Shown here one piece after another: positions 48,001-61,200 of a DNA stretch of 64,000 nucleotides. This DNA comes from Antedon bifida. Taxonomy: Eukaryota; Echinodermata; Crinoidea; Comatulida; Antedonidae. The stretch is from assembly GCA_963402885.1 (NCBI GenBank), contig OY727101.1:19568417-19632416 (forward strand), written 5' to 3'. Within the stretch, counting starts at the first letter, position 1. Each line of letters starts with the position of its first letter. The position numbers and the translations under genes are program-made. Under the pieces are notes generated by a model. That model ran no database searches, was not told where the DNA came from, and saw nothing but the letters and a program-made list of their open reading frames with translations.

Positions 48001-48752
48001 ACATATAAATTTTTAAAATTGTATTATAATACTTTTCATCATATCAAATTGTTTTTTTTTGCTAAATAAGGATTATTCTTCTTGTATAATATTTATTTCA
48101 ACAATATGGATTATTAAACTGTTGAATGTTTTTTAAAATACTTTGCACATGCAATTTTAATTATTGATGCAGGATCCTCGGCCAATGGAAACTTTTTTAA
48201 TTGGGTAATCCTTGCTACCTTAAATAATTTATAATCTTGTGTACAGTATGTATGTATGTATATGTAAATAAATAAATAAACAATTTGGTGGATTAATAAA
48301 TTCAAATGAAAACAATCGAGTATATTATTTATTTATATTATTTACTTTAAATTTGTATTGTTGATGTTATTGTTATATAATATGTTGTTGAAAACTGTGA
48401 AAAAGTTCTTACCGTTTAAAATTTTCTGGAGGAGAAAGTCTTCGTTGATTCATCTTATTGTCTTTGTCAGGATCTGGAGGGTTGTTTAATATTTTGTAAC
48501 AAGATCTGCACACAGGGTGTGCTTTGGAACCCTTGTTTGGTACAACTGCTTTTTGTGGTAGACATTTTGAACAGAAAGATAGTTGGCATTTCCTACATGA
48601 ATGCTGCAAAAATCAGAAAATTATTTATAATTAATATTCATCCCTTATTTAAACATATTATTATTAATATTTATAAATTATTATCAGTAAAAACTATATT
48701 TTACCTCTTTCCTGAAAATACCGAACTTCTCGGTACACGAATAACACGACAT
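45082..48752 (-). CDS. ZFYVE19: ZFYVE19 / ANCHR, abscission checkpoint regulator
   Basis: Eleven exons: 48705-48752, 48413-48603, 47889-47980, 47684-47779, 47076-47176, 46534-46648, 46206-46394, 45783-45865, 45570-45665, 45330-45439, 45082-45151. Total 1191 nt, 396 aa (human ~470), all GT/AG and in frame. Human ANCHR holds VPS4 at the midbody in the Aurora B abscission (NoCut) checkpoint, binding ESCRT-III through MIM motifs. Seen here: an N-terminal FYVE-like zinc finger starting [16 protein letters not shown] with CxxC pairs through [11 protein letters not shown], then SPPENFKR; repeated acidic amphipathic motifs ([38 protein letters not shown]) like the human MEARLAAL repeats; the acidic [17 protein letters not shown]; and a C-terminal Cys/His finger, [20 protein letters not shown] then FCKRCFKEGHD. 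The order matches the human protein throughout. Introns 5 and 7 hold repeat elements. Confidence 0.96.
45966..46189. mobile_element. CTAACAACAGGACACTGAG-family MITE, copy 2
   Basis: GGCAATCTAACAACAGGACA at the left, TCCTGTTGTTAGATTTCC at the right, interior with GGAACTCGTAACAGTCCTTT. It fills two thirds of the 340-bp intron 7 of ZFYVE19 and ends about 17-19 nt from the donor site. Confidence 0.88.
46697..47035. mobile_element. GGGGACAC-family elements, two or three in tandem
   Basis: Repeated modules of ACCTCTATTCAGGGGACAC, TTTGGGTCCT, GTGTCCCCTTAAT and AGAGGTTCTACTG in ZFYVE19 intron 5. Confidence 0.7.
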
Positions 48753-51079
<2,327 letters not shown>

Positions 51080-52383
51080 GGAATAAACGCAGTCATTAAA
51101 CATTTCATTCTTTCATAATTTTCGATTTTACATTGTTTTGTATGTAGCATAGGTAGATCAGAATTTGTACATTGTAAGCAGCGTGGTATATGTAACTTAT
51201 TGTTCCCGAAAAAGAATAAATTTCTTGATTTTAATTGATGTTTGTAATTTGGGAAAGTACTGTTAAAATTGTAATATTGCCTGTACCGATACAAGCTTGC
51301 GTAATGTTAGCAAAACCTTGTGGGTAAAACATCTTTAAATCACACTCATCCATGTTGTAAAAGTGACGTTATATGTTAATTATGTCAACTGTATGCATTT
51401 CCAATCCTTTAAAAATATAGAATAGTGTAATTTGTAGATTAATGTTAGCCTAAATGTAGTTTTGTACGAAAATTTAAGTTTAGTATTTGGAATATTATAT
51501 ACTGCATCATTCATAATTCATACAAAATCTATACCTCAAACTATTTATAAATGAATACGCAAAAGAACTTTTGTATTAAAATTATTTTGGACCAAATTAA
51601 AATTATCAGGATGAAAAACATATCTTTAGTACTATCTGATGTTTCTAGCCTTAAATAAAAATAATAAAAATCAAATGTATACAAATTTAAATCCTATAAT
51701 GTTTTACATATTTATAATCTACAATGGTTTGGTAATTCTAATTTTTATATGGACAAAATAAAGTATTATGAATTAGATTAGATAAAATAAGTCTTTAGAT
51801 TCTGGTAGCCATTTTAAGAGTGGGTTTATGTTCACCCAATGTGTGATTTTTGTTTGGTTGTTTCAGTTTTTCTATTAAAGTAAAATTTAGTAGCCAAATT
51901 CCATGTTTTTTTTTCATTAAAAAAAAAATGTTTTGGTACATCAGAATTTCAGCATAAATTTGATAAATGGACAGACAGTCCAACTGCTACGCGAGCCTAA
52001 AACAAAATATGTTCCTAATAAATAATTTTGACATATCCTACAACCAAGAGACTACATGATTTTAGTTTAGTAATAATGACCAACTGACCAACCAATCCTT
52101 AACTATAGCCAATACAACCCTGACATCCAAGTGATTACATAATATTGAATAACTATTATTTTACATTAAGGTCAACCATGTGGCTTTAGTCTATTAACAG
52201 ATGCAAATACATGCACCGTTGACCCGTGCCGATAGCCACTTCCATGAAATAGACCTAACAATATTTGTAGGTGGACCACATAGTGCTATATTTTACTATA
52301 GCTTATTAAAAAAAGTAAACATTATCCATAACAATTAGAAGCTACAGTAAATGAAATTCTTTGAAAATATATATACTATGATC
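51080..52383 (+). other. H3.3 3' UTR and downstream flank
   Basis: AT-rich with several AATAAA sites (about 51083, 51214, 51656, 51757). The mRNA probably ends at one of the first two. No other exon seen. Confidence 0.5.
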
Positions 52384-52599
52384 ATGGTAATCTAACAACA
52401 GAACACTGAGCTCACTTTTCCAAGATAAGAATTTGTAACCCTCCTTTGATCTTATGTCTGGCTGCGACAAATACCAACAGTACTGTACTAATTCTCTACG
52501 GCACACGGTGTCTGTTAAGGGGCGTGAAACTGATTGTGTTGCAGCCACAGATAAACCCTTTGATCTCCAGAGCTCACCATCCTGCTGTTAGATTACCGT
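52384..52599. mobile_element. CTAACAACAGGACACTGAG-family MITE, copy 3
   Basis: GGTAATCTAACAACAGAACA at the left, ATCCTGCTGTTAGATTACC at the right, ~216 bp. The most complete copy, with perfect outer ends. Confidence 0.9.
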
Positions 52600-53514
52600 G
52601 CTATGATGTAATGTGGTATTTGTACTGATGAATAACCAACTAAAATTGTATCGGAAAAACATTTTTTAAAGACAATTTTGATTTGAAGAAGATACAGAAC
52701 ACATCTCAAATAATATCAATTAAGCATTTATTTCAGAAACATAATATTCAAAACCACAACAATTTTCATAAATACAAACAATATCTAAAGATAAGATAAA
52801 AATAACAAGATGTTGATTATAGTTTCTGTTCTTAAACAGTGTTCAGTTTTATATCACAATTAAAAACATTTTATACAATTTAATTGTTTTCACATAGAAA
52901 AAGCTGCAGTTTTACTACTTTTTCAAAGTATATGCATCATTCCAACAAAAACTACAAAGCAAAATAAAAATACTGTAAATTAAAAAAAATTAATTTACAT
53001 CCATAATTTCCATTTTCCAGATATAAAAATAAACAACATGGAATTAAAACAATAAAAATATTTGATATAACTTCAATTTTTTTATACATTCTGGTTTGAG
53101 TAATTTTATTTTATTTAGTAACAGGATTTAAAAATGAAAACATTATTTTATTTAAAACATTCTTTTAAAAAGAAATCTAATATTTTAAAATTGACATTGT
53201 TACTTTTTTTATTAAAGTGCTTCTTTCCGATATATATACTGTAACACTAACAGATTATTTTAGCCAATACCTCAGTTAAACAATCAATTAAATTAATGTG
53301 TATAAAAGTGTAAAATTATCAAGATATTACTAATCTTAAACTGAAAAGTAATATAAAACAGAAAAATGAAATACAATTTCTGAAAGAAAAGAAAATAATA
53401 ATTATACAACAGAACCTCTATAAAATGTATATGGGTGTCTTCTTCTACTTAATGATGGGAGGGGGAGTTAGCTGTAGTGTAGTAGGGGTGTCTCTTGTAT
53501 TGGGAAGTTGGGGG
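52600..53514. other. Non-coding, AT-rich
   Basis: Very AT-rich DNA with no gene. From about 53408 a GGGGACAC-family end (AGAACCTCTATAAAATGTAT) leads into the tandem repeat that follows. Confidence 0.4.
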
Positions 53515-53705
53515 AAGGGGTGTCTCCTGAATGGGGGTTAGCTGTATGTGTGCAAGGGGTGTCTCCTGAATGGGGGTTAGCTGTATGTGTGCAAGGGGTA
53601 TCTCCTGAATGGGGGTTAGCTGTATGTGTGCAAGGGGTGTCTCCTGAATGGGGGTTAGCTGTATGTGTGCAAGGGGTATCTCCTGAATGGGGGTTAGCGG
53701 TTTTA
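53515..53705. repeat. 39-bp tandem repeat within a GGGGACAC-family element
   Basis: Nearly five units of GGGGTGTCTCCTGAATGGGG plus GTTAGCTGTATGTGTGCAA. The unit contains the family's GGTGTC(C/T)CC(T)GAAT motif, so the array seems to have grown from inside such an element (its other end is near 53408). Confidence 0.88.
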
Positions 53706-54196
53706 CTGTACTAAAACCAGTGTACAGTGATTAAAGATTTGGAATAGGGTGAAAGCTTGTTCCTGGGAAGCCAGTGCGATTCAGATAGAAGGCAAGGAGG
53801 GGGGGGGGGATTACAGGAAGGTTGAGTGGAGCTAGTTGTTGGAAGGAAATATGCCTTGATAGGCTGACTTATGCAATAACATGGATCTACCTCTTAAAGG
53901 CTTCTCCTATTATTAGCAACTCTATTAATGTGTAGAGCTGAAGAAGAATACCAAAGGAATACAAGATGGTAGCACAAAAAGAAGTAATGGGTAAAAAACA
54001 AAAGTCTTGGGTTAAGAAATGAATGATGAAAAAAAGAAAGGAAACAACCTTTGACCTGGGCCGAGAAATTGAGAACCAAGAATATCAAAGACAGACTGAC
54101 GTCAAAATACATTTCAGAAATGTGTCGGGGAATAATATATTAATTAATATATTAGAAAAGTTTTGTTGACCATGTAGAGAAATTTCTAATTTATTC

Positions 54197-56300
54197 TAAC
54201 ATTTACATAACTGAGCATGATGTGCACAGGAATCTTTTTTTTTAACATAAAAAGGTTTAAGTGACTTGTCTCATAAAGCATGGTGCATCAGTAACATCAC
54301 AAAATGAGGTATGTATGTTCAGTAATTAGCTCAGCCCCAACCATGGTGGGTTGGTTCTGTAGAGTTATATTAGAAAAGGACAACATGGTCAAGAAAATTA
54401 TTGACATTATAACATTTACATAACTGAGCATGATGTGCACAGGAATCTTTTTTTTTTAACATAAAAAGGTTTAAGTAACTTGTCTCATATAGCATGGTGC
54501 ACCAGTAACATCACAAAATGAGGTATGTATGCTCAGTAATTAGCTCAGCCCCAACCATGGTGGGTTGGTTCTGTAGAGTTATATTAGAAAAGGACAACAT
54601 GGTCAAGAAAATTATTGACATTATAACATTTAAATAACTGAGCATGATGTGCACAGGAATCTTTTTTTTAACATAAAAAGGTTTAAGTGACTTGTCTCAT
54701 ATAGCATGGCGCACCAGTAACATCGCAAAATGAGGTATGTATGCTCAGTAATTAGCTAAGCCCCAACCATGGTGGGTTGGTTCTGTAGAGTTATATTAGA
54801 AAAGGACAACATGGTCAAGAAAATTATTGACATTATAACATTTACATAACTGAGCATGATGTGCACAGGAATCTTTTTTTTAACATAAAAAGGTTTAAGT
54901 GACTTGTCTCATATAGCATGGCGCACAAGTAACATCACAAAATGAGGTATGTATGTTCAGTAATTAGCTCAGCCCCAACCATGGTGGGTTGGTTCTGTAG
55001 AGTTATATTAGAAAAGGACAACATGGTCAAGAAAATTATTGACATTATAACATTTACATAACTGAGCATGATGTGCACAGGAATCTTTTTTTAACATAAA
55101 AAGGTTTAAGTGACTTGTCTCATATAGCATGGCGCACCAGTAACATCGCAAAATGAGGTATGTATGCTCAGTAATTAGCTCAGCCCCAACCATGGTGGGT
55201 TGGTTCTGTAGAGTTATATTAGAAAAGGACAACATGGTCAAGAAAATTATTGACATTATAACATTTACATAACTGAGCATGATGTGCACAGGAATCTTTT
55301 TTTTTTAACATAAAAAGGTTTAAGTGACTTGTCTCATAAAGCATGGTGCATCAGTAACATCGCAAAATGAGGTATGTATGTTCAGTAATTAGCTCAGCCC
55401 CAACCATGGTGGGTTGGTTCTGTAGTGTTATATTAGAAAAGGACAACATGGTCAAGAAAATTATTGACATTATAACATTTACATAACTGAGCATGATGTG
55501 CACAGGAATCTTTTTTTTAACATAAAAAGGTTTAAGTGACTTGTCTCATATAGCATGGTGCACCAGTAACATCACAAAATGAGGTATGTATGCTCAGTAA
55601 TTAGCTCAGCCCCAACCATGGTGGGTTGGTTCTGTAGAGTTATATTAGAAAAGGACAACATGGTCAAGACAATTATTGACATTATAACATTTACATAACT
55701 GAGCATGATGTGCACAGGAATCTTTTTTTCAACATAAAAAGGTTTAAGTGACTTGTCTCATATAGCATGGCGCACCAGTAACATCACAAAATGAGGTATG
55801 TATGCTCAGTAATTAGCTCAGCCCCAACCATGGTGGGTTGGTTCTGTAGTGTTATATTAGAAAAGGACAACATGGTCAAGAAAATTATTGACATTATAAC
55901 ATTTACATAACTGAGCATGATGTGCACAGGAATCTTTTTTTTAACATAAAAAGGTTTAAGTGACTTGTCTCATAAAGCATGGTGCATCAGTAACATCACA
56001 AAATGAGGTATGTATGCTCAGTAATTAGCTCAGCCCCAACCATGGTGGGTTGGTTCTGTAGAGTTATATTAGAAAAGGACAACATGGTCAAGAAAATTAT
56101 TGACATTATAACATTTACATAACTGAGCATGATGTGCACAGGAATCTTTTTTTAACATAAAAAGGTTTAAGTGACTTGTCTCATATAGCATGGCGCACAA
56201 GTAACATCACAAAATGAGGTATGTATGCTCAGTAATTAGCTCAGCCCCAACCATGGTGGGTTGGTTCTGTAGTGTTATATTAGAAAAGGACAACATGGTC
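54197..56300. repeat. ~212-bp satellite, ten tandem copies
   Basis: CTGAGCATGATGTGCACAGG recurs at 54211, 54424, 54638, 54850, 55062, 55273, 55487, 55699, 55911 and 56123, a spacing of 211-214 bp. Copies differ mainly in a T run (7-10) and a few point changes (GCATGGTGC/GCATGGCGC). Each unit has a hairpin CCAACC-ATGGTG-GGTTGG. The start of copy 1 and the end of copy 10 diverge. Confidence 0.97.
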
Positions 56301-56449
56301 AACATTGAAGAAAATTATTTTGACAACATTAATGATAGTACATTTTGGATGCTGGGAATTTAGTATTGTACAGAAATTCCACAAAATAAAGAGAAAATGT
56401 ATTGACTATCAGTAAGAATAACATGTTAAATGTATTATTTTGGTCCTCA

Positions 56450-56715
56450 AGGAAATTCGGATTAGGCCCTCCACGGACCCATGGCAGCCAGCAGTGCAGC
56501 GCCTACCAGATCAGTACACCGGGAGACGATCCCCTACTCTTTTCGAATAGTGTACCAAGTTCTTTAACGTGCACTGCTATGTACACAGGACCAACGGCTT
56601 TACATCCCATCCGAAGGATGAGGCAATGAGAGTAAAGCATCTTGCCTAAGGATGCAATTAGTATGGTACAGATAACCTCGAACCCATGCCTATCACATGC
56701 TAGTCCGATATTATT
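56450..56715 (-). mobile_element. tRNA-derived SINE
   Basis: On the minus strand: B box GGCATGGGTTCGAGGTTATC, then CATTGCCTCATCCTTCGGAT, the central AGTAGGGGATCGTCTCCC and GGTGTACTGATCTGG, and an end with GGTAGGCGCTGCACTGCTG. The 61567 copy shares head and end. Confidence 0.82.
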
Positions 56716-57734
56716 ATTATTATAGACAAAGAAAACGAGAAAGGAAGAATTAATTACAGCTTTCGTGTTGTTTGCTTTTGTTTCACGTACAAAATGCAAG
56801 ATTGGTAGGTGTAATAAATGGATAATGTATGGAGACACCAAAGTGCCATGCAAGATTGGGCAGATAGACAATTTAATCAAATCTTGAAACAAAAAGGGGG
56901 ATAAAGAAGTATTTATGGGAAAATAAACAGATTATTGAGGTAACAGAGGAAAAAGAATTAAGTATTAAAATACTATGCAAATATATTTTATTTTGCAGGG
57001 ATTTTTTTTTCAGTAGAGACAGCTATTACTTTTCATTCAATAGTTATTTAACTGAGGCTATGCTAAAATATGCAATTAGACCATTTCAAAATTATAATTT
57101 ATTATTTAAATAAGTGATTTTAATTGAATTTGAACTACAATAGAGCCATAAAACAACACACAAAAACCAATTAAAAATCAATTCATAATAGTATGAATAA
57201 AAAATACGAACAATTTGAATAAAAGCATTTTTACATCAATTTAAAATAATTTGTGCACCAAAATTTAGATCTTGAACGATAAGAATACATAGCCTACAAA
57301 GAATTAAACAATGTAACTTTATGATACCAGATTTAAATTAAACACAATGATTTTAAATTCTTAAAACAACTATAATTTTAGGATTTAGACTGTACCATTT
57401 TGTAAATAATGTACAAATAATAAGTTTTATATGTCAATATGTGTAACATTGTCCATAATTTAAATAGTAGCTATTCCAATTTATGGATGTACAAATTGGA
57501 ATGGTATATACGTGGTAAAATTCATGACAATTTGTTTCACATAGAATTTCAGATATAATCTCAGAATATTATACAATTGATACTGTACAGAAACTAAATG
57601 CTGACTTTGTGTATTTTTGTAGGGAGCCATTGGAAAAAAAAGATTACTTTAAAAAAACATTAATGGTCTAACCCGCACAATGTTTTGTTGTTGTATTATT
57701 ATTTTCTGTAACCATTTTATCATTGTTTGTATCC
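56716..57734. other. Non-coding, AT-rich
   Basis: No exon or repeat family recognised. Downstream of NXF1 on its strand. Confidence 0.4.
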
Positions 57735-57935
57735 AATAGAACCTCTATTAAGGGGACACCTTCAGGACTTAATAAAGTGTCCCCTTGATAGACAGTGTCC
57801 CCTTGATAGAGAGTGTCCCCTTGATAGAGAGTGTCCCCTTGATAGAGAGTGTCCCCTTGATAGAGAGTGTCCCCTTGATAGAGAGTGTCCCCTTGATAGA
57901 GAGTGTCACAAAGCAAGGGTTCTACTGTATAATGT
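57735..57935. mobile_element. GGGGACAC-family element with internal 18-bp tandem repeat
   Basis: Left end AATAGAACCTCTATTAAGGG, right end GCAAGGGTTCTACTGTA. Between them GTCCCCTTGATAGAGAGT is repeated eight times (57779-57906). Confidence 0.9.
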
Positions 57936-58204
57936 ATTGTAGTAGTGAATGTATTATATTATAATGATGCCGAGAATAAAAATCCTGAAAAAACAAATTT
58001 GTTTCTTATTCTTTAAAATATACTTGGACACTGGTCATTGTGGGCCAGCCCAGCATTGCCCGAATTTTTGGATAGCTGACTGTACCAGACACTATGTACA
58101 TTATTAATTATCTTCCAACTAATAACAGTAGATGAAAAAATAATATATACATTAAAATACCAGGTGGATCTCACTATTTATAAACCTTTTTTACAATTTC
58201 TTTT

Positions 58205-61200
58205 TCACTGCTGGAAGGCTTCCTTTGATATATTCCCTTGAGCCTGAAAAAGCAAAATACAAATAAGAATAATGAACATTAGATCACCTATTAAGGGGAC
58301 ACCTACAGGACCCAACAGTGTTTGCCCTTAAGCTCTGTCCACACTATTGGGTACAGTGAGGTCACTTAATGAGGTATGGTCTATGTGTACAGTAGTTTTG
58401 AGAGAGACGGTAGTTTTACAAGAGTTTTTTAGGAGAGTTGATCTCAAAGAGAGGTTGCTGTTCAGAAAGATCAATGTTGATGTTGTAAAAGAAAGGTTAC
58501 TAGTTTATGAGAGGTGATCTCAAAGACAGGTTGCTGCACAGAAAGAATAATGGACAGAGAGGTGAAGGTAGAGTTGTTTATGCAGAAAGATTGTCGCACA
58601 CAAAGTTTGTTTCGCACACACAAAGTTCTGTCTAAAGTGTGATGTGCCCAAATATGGCAGTGATATGACATCATCGTGTCCATATATGGCCACATCACAT
58701 TTTTTTGTCACATAAAGTTTGATAGTATAGACAGAGCGTTAATAGGGGGTTTCCCCTGGATATGGGTGTCTCATGAACAGTGTTACATCCTATATTCCCC
58801 TCAGTATTAAAAAACCGCTTGTACCTTCATTTCCGAAAACAGTTTTCCTGCTTTCTGATAGTCCCACTGGCTCTCTTCCAAACACCTGGCAATAACAACA
58901 AAATATTTTAATAGAAAGATTCAAAATATAAGATTCCATAAACAAATAATGAATGCTTACGAACTGATTTAAGTAGAGTTAAATAGGACAGAGAGTCCAG
59001 TTTTCAACTCATGAAATATTCTCTCCATTCAACAATACAAAACATTCATTATGTTCTAAAGTAAAAGTTCTATTCAATTAATCCTCTGCTTCTATCTTTG
59101 GATCAATCAAGCTAGGTCAGTCAAAAAGGCAGCTCTCAGATTTTGGTCGAGGGGTGGGTAAACAGTTGGGGCACATTACAGGTTATTTTTATAACTAGAT
59201 CTGCCGACGTGTTAATGCTACATTTTCAAAACTTACATTTTCGAATATTGTACATTCATTCCAGAGTCTTTTGTGAACTGCGTTACCATTATCATCTTCT
59301 CATTGTCCGATGCTCCAGAAGAACTCTGAAGAACAGGACTATGAGAGGGGGTTGGCGCAGCTGATGGAAAAGCAGCCTGGAAAAATAAACAGAGGGGGTT
59401 AGATCAGCTGATGGAAAGAGGCCTAGAACAACAGAGGGGGTTAGACAAGCTGATGGAAAAGCAGCCTAAAAGAATAAACAGAGGGGGTTAGAAACATTTT
59501 GAAAGTTGAAAAACATTCATACCTTTATCTGATTTTCTGTTGGACATTTCAAAACTAGCTCGTCATTCAAGATTACTAATCTAAAAAGAAAAATAATAAA
59601 AATTTATCATTTTTGCCCAATATGGACAAATATAATCCTAAACTATTAAAATTAAAAGTAGCAATTTAAAATATATAAAATATACGTACCTGTTATCAAA
59701 ATGCGTGAGGAATATCCGACTAAATGCAATGATTTGCGGGTTTGAGTTTCGACTCTCGACCTCTTTGAACACGCCATCAACGGTGAAGAGAAGCAGCGTT
59801 CCCTGAGCTAGCGACACGTCCACGATGAATGATGCAATGTCATGTTGCGTACCAGGAAGATCCTTAAGGAAGGCGGTCACCGACAAACGACTCTGTTTTA
59901 ATAATTTAAACCGTTGACCTACAAGAAGAAATACAATTGAGGCTTTTGGCTTGCCATATTTCATTTCACAAGTGCCCCTTAAAGGGGGGGGGGGGGGGGC
60001 CGCTAAATAGAGGTTGACTGTAGTTTTATGTATGCACCAAACAAATGGCAGAGGACGACCATGAACATCTGGGAATCCATCAGATCATGGACCAGGTTGA
60101 AATGGAGGAACATCATAAAACTGGCTGCAACCCTCATAATGAGGATGGTACACAGTAAGTAGTAGTAGCACCGAATAGGGGTTGGCCATAGTTATAAAAC
60201 ATATACTTCCACTCCTTTGTCAATCCACTGTATAGAAGGAAGGAGACTGACTATACATACTGCAGCTAACTTATTTTCTTATATAGGGAGGTATGGTGCA
60301 TTATAAGATAAGTTAACATTTTACCTGATTCTTTTACTTTAAATAAATTGCGACTATATTTGTTGAAACTTCCGAGATTTGTTCTATTTGTGCGAGAGCT
60401 ACTGTTTGGAATACTAAGAGAAAAACAAGCCTAGGAAAAAAAAAAACAATGTGTGAAATATGAAATATTTTTGCTGTATATGAAAAATAATCCTAGAAGA
60501 AAACACTGTTAGGAAGGCAAAGATAAGAACAGGCCGTAGAGAAAAACAGGCCTAGAAAGAAGATAACCTAGCTTTAATACAAACATCTGAGGTATACCTG
60601 TTCATGATAGGCATCTAGTAGTAGCTGCCGATCACCTGAATCAAATACACTGAAAAATCTGGAAAGATAAAACATTTTTGTTTTACTGAAAAATTGATTG
60701 CATTTGGCAATTCTCGGCCATCTTTACACACACACTAAGGTTGCAGAGAGGTCAAAGAATGTCATCTACGGTAACATCCGCTGAGGTAGTACCCATCCGT
60801 AGGACTGGTATCAGCCAGTGGCTATAATAACACAATTCCTTACAATAAGCCAGAGTGAACAATAAAACGCAAACATACTTTTCTACAAAAGGCACAACAA
60901 GTGCTTTAACTTCGTCACTGACAAAAAAGCTAGTCTTGACTGGTGGCAGCGCCGTAGACTCGTCTAATTCAAATGCAATAGGGGGCGGCAGAACAACTCC
61001 ATCCTAGATAAGTAAAAACCATGGTATACACTTTGAACAAATTGGAATTATTTGCATAATTTTGTGATAGGTTAAAGATTATTTCACACACGTTGTCATA
61101 GAAACTCAAAAGAATGTTTTATAAAACTTACCAAACGTAGCACAGTGGGGAATATCTGTCTGATGTCACTAGAAACGAGAGTTCAGATAAAGATATTTAT

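Noticed and set aside
54530..54600. TTAGCTCAG in the satellite unit resembles a tRNA A box
   Set aside because: No B box follows at the right spacing and no cloverleaf can be drawn; probably chance.
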